Positions 1 through 10,153 of a DNA stretch of 64,000 bases are shown piece after piece. The notes beneath the pieces are model-generated. The model saw only the letters and a program-made list of their open reading frames with translations, was not told the DNA's origin and searched no databases. A program made the position numbers and the translations under genes. The stretch's first letter is position 1; each line of letters begins with the position of its first letter. This DNA is from Begonia masoniana (Eukaryota; Streptophyta; Magnoliopsida; Cucurbitales; Begoniaceae): the NCBI GenBank assembly GCA_022432975.1, contig CM039514.1:5253519-5317518 (forward strand). Reading direction: 5' to 3'.

Positions 1-771
1 TCCGGGGATAGATTCCGGAGACTAAGACCACCCACGTTTGATGGTCAGTCATCTGATCCTGTTGTGGCTGAAGGGTGGCTTAGGAAGATAGAGAGCATGT
101 TTAGGTGCGCCAGCATTGGAGAAGGAGATAAGGTCACGTTAGCAACATTTCACTTGGCTGGCGAAGCTCAACTCTGGTGGGAAACAGTTGAAACCACCAC
201 TGACATTCTGACTATGACTTGGTCACAGTTTAAGGACATCTTCTATGAGAAATATTTTAACAGCACGGTCCAGACCGCAAAGAAGTTGGAATTTCTGAAT
301 TTGAAGCAGACAGGGTCGGTGGCAGAGTACAGTAGGCAATTTGAGTCCTTGTCCAGGTTTGCTGGACACTTTGCTCATAAGGACGAGGATAAGGTGTTCA
401 GATTTGTGCATGGACTGAAGCCGGAGATTTATCGGGGAGTTAAATTCTGTGGCATTAACGGCTTAACGTTCAGCGAAGTTGTGTCCACTGCTCTGGAAGT
501 GGAAGAGGCTGAAAGGAAGTGTGCTGGACCAAAGGAGGCCCCGCAAAGGTTTAACCAGCCACACCAGCAAAGGGGAACGAAGAGGCCAAGTGAGGGCCAA
601 AATAGCCAAGGATCAGGGGGAAAGGTGCAAAATGTCAGGAAATTTCCCCAGTGTCCAAAGTGCCTGAAGATCCACCCGGGGGAATGTAGACTGGGCTTGG
701 GAAAGTGCTTCAACTGTGAGGAGGTTGGACATACGTTCAAAGAGTGTTCGAAGCCTAGAGTCACCAGATGC
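1..771 (+). pseudogene. gag of element A, N-terminal part, split by a hAT insertion
   Basis: Structural capsid/nucleocapsid protein of a Ty3/gypsy element, expected to assemble cytoplasmic virus-like particles. The open frame runs from the window edge and contains the gypsy capsid signature (a WWET motif near 175-185, then KYF and [11 protein letters not shown]). It ends in a first zinc knuckle, CFNCEEVGHTFKEC (about 708-750). The frame is cut at 771 by the hAT element and resumes at 2369 with a second zinc knuckle. Codons line up across the two sides once the 8-bp duplication is discounted, so the break comes from the insertion and not from drift. The real start codon lies upstream of the window. 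Confidence 0.9.
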
Positions 772-949
772 TAGGGGTGAGCAAAAACCGGATTGGACCG
801 AAGAACCGGATTGGAACCGAAAAATTGGTCCAGTTCTAGTCTGTTTTGCAATCAAATAATAAAAATTCGGTTTTTTTTAAGTAGAACCGAAAAATCCGAA
901 TCGGTTTTCGGATTTACTGATGCAAAACCGAATTAATCCCAGAACCGGA

Positions 950-1160
950 TTTATTACCCGAAGCCCTAAGGCTCTGCTCCTGCATCTCAGGCTCACACTC
1001 TCACTTCGCTCGCTCACTGCTCAGATCGCCGCTCCCAAGCTCTTCAGAAATCAGATCGCTCGACTCTGTCTCTCGCTGCTCGCGCAGTCACAGTTCGCCG
1101 TCGCCGTCGCCGTCGCCAACGCCGAACCACTCAGTCTCTGTTTTGGATAATAAGTTAGAG
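950..1160 (+). other. Captured first-exon/5'-UTR-like block inside the hAT element
   Basis: A C/T-rich, moderately GC-rich block with CTCTGTCTCTCGCTG-like runs and a GCCGTC triplet run near 1098-1118. It ends in AG followed by GTAAGAATT at 1161, a good splice donor. A T-rich, intron-like stretch follows to about 1816. This looks like the leader exon of a housekeeping plant gene carried by the transposon. The source gene is not recognised, and it may or may not be the same gene as the exon at 1817-1951. Confidence 0.5.
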
Positions 1161-1816
1161 GTAAGAATTCTCTGGTTTAGAGAACTCGAGAGACATGAGA
1201 GAGCTTTGAAGTTTTGGTGTGATTCTTCCCATCCCCGAGGCCCGAGCACCTAATTTTAAAAATTTTCAGAATGTTTTTCTATTTGTTTCTTCTCTGGTTC
1301 TGTGTTGTCATTCTGTTCTGTTGCTGGTTTCTGCTTACGATTTCTGTTTGCTGTTCTTGTTAGTGTTGCTTTTGTTTTTAAATCGTGAGGATCAGCTGAT
1401 GTGTGTTTAATTTTTCGGATTGTTCTTTGTTTTTGTTTTTGGTCATTGCTGTTCTGTTTTGCCAATTTGTGTTTCACCCATCAGCATGTTTGTTTAGTGT
1501 TCTCTGTTTAGTCATTTGAGTCAGCATCTTTTGTTGTTTGTTGTCTCTGTTATGCTTTTTTTCTGTTTCTGAACCGTAGTGTCTTGTTGTCTAGCATGTG
1601 ATAGAATGTGTTATGCTTCAATTCAGAATGTTTGTTAAACATGTATTTGTTCTCAAATTTCTTGTTTTTGTTTTCTTTCCTTGTGAAGCTGTGCACTTAA
1701 ATTTGGATTTTAGCTTCTCTTTGTTATTTGAGATGCCTTTCATTCTTGAGAATTCATTTTCTGTTTTTAGATTTTGTTATGATTATCCAAACAGTTAAGA
1801 ATTTGAATATTTATGA

Positions 1817-1951
1817 GGGCTTGCTTGCATTGATGGGGAGCTGAATGACGATGATGTTGCTGCTTTGTTGAAGTTACGTGTTATGCTTTGCATACCTCAA
1901 CAGACTGTTGAAGCAGCCCACGCAGATGTCTGTGGCAGCTTGTTTGAAAAG
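1817..1951 (+). pseudogene. TIC110-like internal exon captured by the hAT element
   Basis: Forty-five uninterrupted codons end in GAAAAG followed by GTATCAAG, a splice donor. The peptide includes LRVMLCIPQQTVEAAH and then DVCGSLFEK. From memory this matches TIC110, the large subunit of the chloroplast inner-envelope protein import machinery; no search was run. The left edge follows ...TTATGAG, a possible acceptor, and the stretch before it is T-rich like an intron. The fragment is only a few percent of the protein and cannot be functional alone. Its intact frame suggests recent capture. Confidence 0.65.
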
Positions 1952-2368
1952 GTATCAAGTGTTCAACATAAATTACTTTAAAGTCAAAGCATTATAAAAT
2001 CTAACGGGAGTATGGTCTGAGTATGTAACACTCATTGGTTGGTGTTGTTATCAGAAAACTCTCTCTTTGAGGACTTACTTACCTTTTGCCACAATCTTAT
2101 TTGAGCAGTTTTATGTTTTACATCTCAAGAGGAATGTTCATGGTTTATTTTTCAGATTTAAAAACAAAAAAGAATAAGTATTTTTTGTTTAAAAAAAAGT
2201 GGGAAAACCGGAACCGGATTAGAACCGGAACCGAAATTCGGATCCGGTTCTAGTCCGGTCCTTAAAAAAATAAAAACAGTCCCGGTCCTAAAAATTAAAA
2301 ACTGAATTTTATTATTTCAGTTCCAATATTCCTTAAAACCGGACCGGACCGGTTTTTGCTCACCCCTA

Positions 2369-3127
2369 CCAGATGCTATAATTGTAACAAAGTCGGCCAT
2401 ATTAGCAGAGACTGTCCAATTCCTAAGAGTGGTCCTGCTATGATTAAACCAAGAATATTCTCCATGACGGAGTCGGGTGAAGAACAGCCTGCTGTAGAGT
2501 CAGGTACTATATTGATCAACTCTGTGTCTGCTTTTACTTTGATAGATTCTGGTGCAACGCATTCATTTATAGCATCTACATTTGCCGTTAAATTAGATGT
2601 ACAGTTTACCCCTTCCATGCATGTGTTTAATGTTACCTTACCCTCTGGTGAACGCATGCACTCTAACCGAGTGATGCTTGACAGTGATGTGTTAGTAGGA
2701 AGTGTGAGTCTACCTGCTGATCTCATCATTATGGATATAATGGGATTTGATGTAATTATGGGAATGGATTGGCTGTTTAAGCATTATGCCACGATTAATT
2801 GTAGGACCGGAATAGTTAGTTTCCAACCCCTGGTAGTTTGAGGCATACCTTTCAAGCCTCAGAGAAGAGTAAGGAAATGACTGTAATGACTTCTGTCAAT
2901 TGTAGACCCTCCCTGTGCAGAGAGTATTTGTGCTTCTTAGCTAGTGCTTTAGACATACAACTAGTGGAGAAATCAAGTCCCAAAAATGTCTTAGTTGTCC
3001 AAGACCTCCCTGAAGTATTCCTAGATGACCTTCCAGGCTTGCCACCAGATAGGGCAATTGAATTTGCTGTGGATGTTTACCCCAGAGCCGAGCCTGTGTC
3101 TAAAAATCCATATAGACTAGCACCAAC
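2369..3127 (+). pseudogene. Element A: end of gag, protease and linker before RT
   Basis: The frame resumes after the hAT element with a second zinc knuckle, CYNCNKVGHISRDC. The retroviral-type aspartic protease follows, with [13 protein letters not shown] near 2540-2575 (catalytic Asp in DSGA) and the later ILGMDWL-type segment, here [11 protein letters not shown], near 2757-2790. Near 2830 the reading shifts frame: compared with the related element at 47998-56704, one base is missing from a C run. The second frame then gives the pro-RT linker ([17 protein letters not shown]) up to the solo LTR at 3128. Confidence 0.88.
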
Positions 3128-5324
3128 TGTAGCACCCGGTTTCAATAAATCAAAATAGGTTATTAAACGGTGGTACATAATTTTTATGGTTAAAATTTAG
3201 TGAAATGTTGATTAGGTTGTAAATGACTAGGCAGGGGCAAGATGGTAATTGCGAATTTATATTGTGGATAAGGTATTTAAGGAAAGGTTTAGTGAGGTTT
3301 AGCCGCCACTGTTTTATTACTCTTACCTCTCAGCTCAAGCAGACTACCTCTGGGCGATTTCCCCTCCGATTTTCCCCAACCAAGGTGAGTTTTGAATCAA
3401 CTACTTGCCGTTCTAGTGCTAGGGTAGCTGAAGGATTGCAATGAATGTATCTTCGATAAGCTGCGGGTGAGAGATTTGGGTTTTGGGGTTTAGTGATGTA
3501 TCGGGAATGCTTAATCAGTAGAGCCCCAAACTGGCTTCCTTAGACTTCAGTAGTTAGATAAAGTTTAGTGGAGATCTAATCCATAATCTGTCAATGGTTT
3601 TAGGTGAGCAGATTTTTGGAGTAGCATATAGCCGAGCGATTTCCAGGAGCCAGGTAAGTAAAGTAATGTGTGAGCCTTCGGGCCTACATCACAAAACAGT
3701 AGGTTTATGCATGTTTGAGTGTTTCTTTTCTCTATGTCATGCATTAAGTTTTTTTGAAGAATTACGAAAATGAATTTATGTGCAAGGTTATGATGAGTAT
3801 GAATTGAATGAAACAGAGTAGCTGTTAAGGGAAGTAATCCGCCCCTTAACTGAGTAGAGGATTTATTACATTGGGAGAACCGATCCCACTCCCAAGGGAA
3901 TTAAGGGATCTGTATTAGCTGTTAAGGGAAGTAATCCGCCCCTTAACTGAGTAGAGGATTTATTACATTGGGAGAACCGATCCCACTCCCAAGGGAACTT
4001 AGGGATCAGACCAGTTTATGAACGATGCACAACTGAGTTGAGAAAATTAGAAACTGCATGATCAGGGTTTATGTTTCAGCATACATTTCATTAATGCTTT
4101 ACTTGCTTCGCATTAGGCTAATAGATGAGTTTTGTGATGTAGGTGTTGAGGATACAGCAGGTGATTTCCCTGAGGATACAGCAGGTGATTTCCCTGAGAG
4201 CATAACCGAGTAGATGAGGTTGGTGGAGCACGGCTGTGCAACGGTCAGGCATCTGATGGGGCGGTTTGACTGGTGTCATTGACTAACAAAGATTAATTGA
4301 CAGTATTTTAAATTTATTATACTGAGCTTTCATGACAGTAGAAATTTTAATGTTTTGGAATTCGCTTTTGAGTTTCTTTTCTGATAACGATATTCTGTTG
4401 GGATTTCAAAATAGTACTTATGAGTTTCTAGTGACACAAAGGTTTGGATTGTCTCTGGTTAGTTTTAGCAAGAATGAGTTACTTGAAGTTTTCAAAAGTA
4501 TTCTTAGTTTTCTCTGAATTTAGTATTCTGTTGGTCTATTACTGGATTTGCAAGTGAAGCGATTAGAGTTGTTGTTTTGCTCTCTATCGACAGATGATAT
4601 CTGTCGGTAGATGTTGAGTAAATTTTAAATTCTATCGGAAGATGTCTTCAGAAAAGCCATCGGAAGATGTAAATTTTAAAGTCTATCAGTAGATGCTTTA
4701 AGGAGTTACGTGAGTAGCACGTGTCGGCAGATGTAGTCCATTCCATCGGAAGGTGTAGAGTAACCCGTTTGTCTATTGAGAGATGAAATTGCGCCGACTT
4801 CATCGGCAGATGAAGTTATGTTAACTTCATCGGCAGATGAAGTGGTGTGTGAAGTTACCATGATTTCATCGGCAGATGAAGTTGTGGGTGAAGTTGTGTA
4901 GACGTCATCGGCAGAAGCCTTTGGTTTTCTGCTTCTGCTCCTTCCGTTGACTAGTCGTCAGCAGACAAGTTCAACTCGTGACGTCATCGGCAGGAACCTC
5001 GTTCCGTCTCCTTCCGTTGACTTTGTCGTCGGCAGATGGATTCGACTTTTGTAATTCCTTGAGTAGTCCATCATTTAAAACCTTATTTTCTCTTGACCGA
5101 ATACTTTAAACATTTCCATTAATCTTTCCAGCAATATTTTCACAGCTAGTTAAATCCCCATTGTAGTTTTAAATAATTTTCCGCTGCAAAGTTTTCAAAT
5201 GTTTTGAACGTTTAGAAAATGTCAAATTTTGAATGTCGAATGAAGTTTTAAATTTATTCGAAATTTCTTAGTTATGATCAAGTAATGAGTAGCGAACCGG
5301 GTTCAGATAACTCGGGGCGTTACA
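3128..5324 (+). mobile_element. Solo LTR of family A inserted in pol of element A
   Basis: Begins TGTAGCACCCGG and ends CTCGGGGCGTTACA. It is flanked by CCAAC at 3123-3127 and 5325-5329, a 5-bp target duplication, and there is no internal region, so it arose by LTR-LTR recombination. It has a TATTTAA box (3274-3280) and two intron-like segments (3385-3603 and 3654-4142). It also has a GCC-TTCG-GGC hairpin near 3682, two tandem copies of a ~95-bp block with complementary TTAAGGG/CCCTTAA arms (3822-4010), and a variable array of TCGG-n-AGATG words (about 4585-5040). Confidence 0.93.
3274..3280 (+). promoter_or_regulatory. Probable TATA box of the solo LTR
   Basis: TATTTAA lies about 30 nt upstream of the conserved GTTTAGCCGCCACTG segment. 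The same box stands at 8259-8265 and 12695-12701, and on the - strand at 56550-56556, always at the same distance. That conservation across four LTR copies supports a core promoter, with transcription probably starting near the AGCCGCC segment. No transcript data are available. Confidence 0.6.
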
Positions 5325-8084
5325 CCAACAGAACTCAAAGAGTTAAAGAGACAATTGGAGGATCTGTTGGAGAAAAGGTTCATACGCCCTAGCTTTTCAC
5401 CATGGGGTGCACCGGTCCTTTTTGTCAAAAAGAAAGATGGATCTATGCGCATGTGCATTGGTTATAGAGAATTGAATAAGTTAACTGTTAAGAATAAATA
5501 CCCTTTGCCGAGAATTGATGACTTATTTGACCAGCTTAGGGGTGCAAGAGTTTTCTCTAAGATTGACCTTAGATCCGGTTATTATCAGCTGAAGGTTAAA
5601 TCTGAGGATATCCCAAAGACTGCCTTTCGCACGAGGTATGGACATTATGAGTTTTTGGTTATGTCTTTTGGTCTGACAAATGCACCAGCAGCCTTCATGG
5701 ATCTCATGAATAGGGTGTTTCACGAGTATTTGGACAAGTTTGTCATTGTATTCATAGATGACATTCTAATCTATTCTAGCACTAAAGACGAGCATGCAAA
5801 ACATTTGAGTTTAGTGTTAGAAGTACTGAGAAGGCACCAACTTTATGCCAAGTTTTCCAAGTGTGAATTTTGGTTGGACCAAGTTCACTTTTTAGGACAT
5901 GTCATCTCTGGAGATGGCATATCTGTGGATCCAGCTAAGGTCCAGGCAGTTAAGGAATGGCCCCAACCGAGGAGTGCTACGGATGTCAGAAGTTTCCTTG
6001 GATTGGCTGGGTATTACAGGAAATTTATCGAAGGATTCTCAAAGATTGCAACATCCCTTACCCGATTAACTAGGAAGAACGTAAAATATGTGTGGACTGA
6101 GGATTGTGAGCATAGTTTCCAAACTTTGAAGCAGAAGCTGACCAATGCTCCAATTCTGACCCTCCCTGTCGAGAATGGTAAGTTTAGCATTTATTGTGAT
6201 GCTTCCAAGATCGGTCTAGGTTGTGTGTTAATGCAGGATGGTAAAGTGATAGCTTATGCCTCTAGACAGTTGAAGGTCCATGAGAAAAATTACCCTACGC
6301 ATGACTTAGAATTAGCTGCAGTTGTATTTGCACTTAAGATTTGGAGGCATTACCTGTATGGACAATCTTGTGAGATATTTTCAGATCATAAGAGCCTGAA
6401 ATACATTTTCACGCAAAAGGAACTGAATATGAGGCAGCGTAGGTGGTTAGAATTTGTCAAAGATTATGATTTCGAGATTAAGTACCACCCCGGCAAGGCG
6501 AATGTAGTGGCTGATGCTTTGAGTAGAGTGACTCATTCCGTCTCTGCATTGACTCTAGACATACCAATAGCTTTAGAGACAGAATTCCAAAAGTTTAATC
6601 CAGAAACAGTAACCAGTGTATCAGCTATACTTTCAACCATAACTTTAAAGCCTACCATTCTTGAGAAAATAAAGGAAGCTCAGACGAATGATGATGAGTG
6701 TAACATGTACAAGTCAAGCATGGATTCTACGGACAAGTCAGATTTTAACTATTCTACCGATGGAATCCTTAGGTTTAGAAATAGATGGTTTGTTCCTGCC
6801 ATTAATGAGCTTCGTGATGAGATTCTTTCTGAAGCACACTCTTCCAGGTTTTCTGTCCACCCGGGGAGTACAAAGATGTACAGAGACCTTAAACATCACT
6901 ACTGGTGGCCTGGTATGAAACGAAGTGTGGCAGAATATGTAGGATCATGTTTGTGTTGTCAACAGATTAAAGCCGAGCATCAGAGACCCTCAGGAATGTT
7001 GCAACCCTTACCAGTTCCCGAATGGAAATGGGAACAAATAGCTATGGATTTTGTTATAGGATTACCTAGAACAGCAAAGGGACATGATGCAATCTGGGTA
7101 ATAGTCGATCGTTTAACCAAATCTGCTCACTTTCTGCCAATAAAGATAACATACTCGATGGATCAACTGGCAGAGTTGTATGTGCACGAAGTAGTTAGAC
7201 TGCATGGAGTTCCAAGCACTATAGTTTCAGACCGAGACTCCAGATTTACATCTAAGTTTTGGAAAAGTCTGCACAAGGCTATGGGAACACAGCTTAATTT
7301 TAGCACAGCTTTCCACCCTCAAACTGATGGACAGTCTGAAAGAACCATTCAAACACTGGAGGATATGCTTCGTGCGTGCACATTGGATTTTCAAGGTTCT
7401 TGGAGCAAGTACCTATCCTTAGTAGAATTCTCTTACAACAACAGTTTTCAGGCAACCATAGGTATGGCACCATACGAGGCATTATATGGACGGAAGTGCA
7501 GATCACCATTGTATTGGGATGAAGTTGGGGAAACACAATTGATTGGTCCTGAAATTGTGCAACAGACAGTAGAGAAGATTGCTCTTATCCGTCAAAGAAT
7601 CCTGACAGCTCAAAGCCGACAAAAAAGCTATGCAGACAAAAGACGAAGGGAACTGGAATTTGATGTTGGTAATGAAGTTTTCTTTAAGGTGTCACCTTTC
7701 AAGGGAGTTGTGAGATTTGGAAAGAGAGGAAAGTTAAACCCCAGATTTATTAGACCATTCACTATTTTGAGGAGAGTTGGGAGAGCAGCCTATCAGTTAC
7801 AGCTACCGGCATCTATGGATGGGATACACAGTGTGTTCCATGTTTCTATGCTAAAGAAGTGTGTTAGAGATCCATCACAGATTGTGGAACAGCAGAGTAT
7901 CGAAGTTCTTCCCACTCTGGCATATGAAGAGAAACCTGTAAGGATCTTGGACTATGCGGTGAAGGTATTGCGCAACAAAGAAGTTCCATTAGTGAAAGTC
8001 CTTTGGCACAACCAGAACATAGAGGAGACAACTTGGGAGCGCCAGCAAGACATGATGGACCAACATCCGGAATTATTCAGGTAG
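5325..8084 (+). pseudogene. Element A pol: RT, RNase H, integrase, chromodomain
   Basis: One open frame continues the linker cut at 3127. It encodes reverse transcriptase with [11 protein letters not shown] and FIDDILIYS (about 5748-5775, the catalytic DD). RNase H follows, with [10 protein letters not shown] near 6190-6220. Integrase has a zinc-binding HHCC region (about 6850-6970) and a DDE core: D in [13 protein letters not shown] in SDRDSRF, E in GQSERTIQ. A chromodomain-like tail (about 7935-8075, ending [14 protein letters not shown]) could steer integration to modified chromatin. MCIGYREL replaces the usual MCIDYREL, a Gly-for-Asp change in a conserved RT block. Listed as broken because gag and pol are physically separated. 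Confidence 0.92.
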
Positions 8085-8109
8085 TGAATTTTGTGGACAA
8101 AATTCTTTT

Positions 8110-8121
8110 AAGGAGGGTAGA
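8110..8121 (+). promoter_or_regulatory. Polypurine tract of element A
   Basis: AAGGAGGGTAGA lies directly before the LTR start TGTAGCACCC at 8123. This is the plus-strand primer position in LTR retrotransposons. The same tract, inverted, abuts the LTR of the sister element at 50013-50025. Confidence 0.85.
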
Positions 8122-8122
8122 T

Positions 8123-10153
8123 TGTAGCACCCGGTTCTATTGAACCGAATTTAACTAACCATTTATAATGTGAGGATTTGGGAGAAAATGATGATTAGGT
8201 TAATTAATAACTATGCAAGGGTAAAAGAGTAATTAGCCTTTTTGAAAAGAGGATAATGTATTTAAGGAAGGGTTTAATGAGGTTTAGCCGCCACTGTTCC
8301 CTCATTTCTCCTTTCTCGGTATTCAGCTCAGGCTCAGCAGAACTCCAGGTGATTCTCCTCTCCGATCCTCATTCCTCAACTAGGTAAGTTTTCCTTTCGT
8401 TCTCTTGAGATTTTAGTGGTTAGATAGCAGAGGGAGCGCAATGTGTGAGTATTATGTCGATATTGTGAATGAATGGAGTTCGGGTTTCGTACTGAGCTGA
8501 GAGTGTACAATGACCAGAACTTCCAAACTAGCTCCTTAGGTTCTGAATGATATAGGATACGGTTAGTGGTAATCTAATCGGTATTCTGCTTATGAAACTA
8601 GGTGGGCAAGGCTTCCAGAGTAGTTGAAACCGAGTGATTTCCAGGAGACCAGGTAAGTAATGTTTGCTTGTGCCTTCGGGCCTACATCACAAAACGTTAG
8701 GTTTGTATTTACTTGGATGTGTTTGTATGCCATGCATCATGTTTTCAAAATGTATACGAAAATGAATTTGAATACGTATTGGTATGTGGAGGATTGAATG
8801 TGATGAACCAGCAAAGTGAATCAGATTTACTGTTAAGGGAATTAATCCGCCCCTTAATGAGACAGTGGATATATACTTTGGAAGAGCTGATCCAACTTCC
8901 AATTTCACAGGGGGATCTGAACATGTGAATCAGATTTACTGTTAAGGGAATTAATCCGCCCCTTAATGAGTCAGTGGATATATATTTTAGGAGAGTTGAT
9001 CCAACTCCCAATTTCACAGGGGGATCTGAATCAGAAACGATGAATGAACAACTGAGATGAGAGAGTAGAAACTGCACGTTTAGGAGTTTATGTTTCAGTA
9101 ATTCATATCATTTCTGCATTACTTACTTAGCATTAGGCTAATAGATGAGTTTTGTGATGTAGGTGAAGAAGTGACAGCAGGTGTGTTTACTGAGTTCACT
9201 GAGAACTAGTCGGGTTGGAGGAGTACACTTATTCAATGTTCTGGCAGCTGACGGGGCGGTTTAACTGATGTCTGTCATAGTGGAGGACTAGTAGTCAAGG
9301 ATTCAGTCTGAGTATGTTGAGTTCTCATGACAGTAGAAATTTAGCATTTGAATACGTTTTGAAATTTACTGATACTAGCAATCTGTTGAGTTTTAAATGT
9401 TGATTTTTATCGGGTTTGATTAATGTTATGGCTTGAGTCGTTTCTGAATGGTCTTTGGGAAGCAAGTAAATTCCTTTCTGTAGATAGTGTTGTGTTTCTT
9501 TTCTATCGAATGATGTCGAGTGTTTTGTGCGTCGGATGATATAAGTGTTTTGTTTGTCGTCTAGTGCCCGGATGAGAGAGATCATCCGGCTGACGTCACC
9601 GGTGGATGTAGAGTAAAGTCGATCGGATGAGAGAGATCATCCGGCTGACGTCACCGGTAGATGAATTTTATATTTTGTCGTTTAGTGACCGGATGACAAA
9701 TTTTATATTTTGTCGTTTAGTGACCGGATGACAAATTTTATATTTTGTCGTTTAGTGACCGGATGACAAATTTTATGTTTTGTCGTTTAGTGACCGGATG
9801 ACAAATCTTATGTTTTTTCGTTTAGTGACCGGTGGATGTCTTCAAATAGCCTTCCCCTTTTTTTGTTGACTTTGTTCGTCGGTCGATGAAATTGACTTTT
9901 GAAATCTTTAAACTATTTTTACGAGTTAAACCCTTGCTTCTCAACTGATTGTTTCTTAATATTCCCAACGATTATTTTAACATGGCTTTGTTTAATTTTA
10001 CTTTTGTTTAAACGATTTCCGCTGCAAGTTTTCATGTTTTGTCAAATTTCAAATTTTGAATTTTCAACGAAGTTTTAAATTTGGGCCAAGTTTTTCTTAG
10101 TAATATTCGGGTTTAAGGGTGACAAACCGGGTTCAGGGAACCGGGGTGTTACA
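8123..10153 (+). repeat. 3' LTR of element A
   Basis: Runs from TGTAGCACCCGGTT to GGAACCGGGGTGTTACA, about 2.03 kb. It shares the layout of the solo LTRs: TATTTAA (8259-8265), intron-like segments 8384-8601 and 8653-9162, and a CCTTCGGG hairpin near 8673. It also has two tandem ~115-bp TTAAGGG-hairpin blocks (8829-9030) and a variable repeat zone (about 9485-9890). In that zone GATGAGAGAGATCATC occurs beside TGACGTCACCGG twice. Its 3' repeat zone differs in content from the other copies, showing fast turnover there. Confidence 0.9.
9672..9836 (+). repeat. 35-bp tandem repeat in the 3' LTR of element A
   Basis: The unit GACAAATTTTATATTTTGTC followed by GTTTAGTGACCG is repeated about five times with very few changes. 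Each unit holds a near-palindrome (GACAAA...TTTGTC). It lies in the same LTR zone where other family-A copies carry TCGG-n-AGATG arrays. Confidence 0.85.

Larger units (their letters stand above)
772..2368. mobile_element. Non-autonomous hAT-type DNA transposon carrying host gene fragments
   Basis: The ends are inverted repeats, TAGGGGTGAGCAAAAACCGG on the left and its reverse complement on the right. The element is flanked by an exact 8-bp duplication, CCAGATGC (764-771 and 2369-2376); 8-bp duplications and TAGGGGTG-type ends are typical of plant hAT elements. Subterminal zones are rich in CCGGTT/AACCGG words, possible transposase-binding sites. No transposase frame is visible, so it would depend on a partner. 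The 1.2-kb core is not transposon-like: it has a GC-rich 5'-UTR-like block, a T-rich intron-like stretch and a coding exon. It sits inside gag of element A and is therefore younger than it. Confidence 0.92.
1..10153 (+). mobile_element. Ty3/gypsy chromovirus element A (Tekay/Del-type), 5' end outside window
   Basis: The + strand reads gag, protease, RT, RNase H, integrase and a C-terminal chromodomain-like segment, then a polypurine tract and a 3' LTR. The order and the chromodomain mark a Ty3/gypsy chromovirus; the Tekay/Del assignment is from memory of the family. The element is closely related at protein level to the one at 47998-56704. Its body is broken by a hAT element (772-2368), a solo LTR of its own family (3128-5324) and a frameshift near 2830. 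The 5' LTR and the left target duplication are not in the window. Confidence 0.9.
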
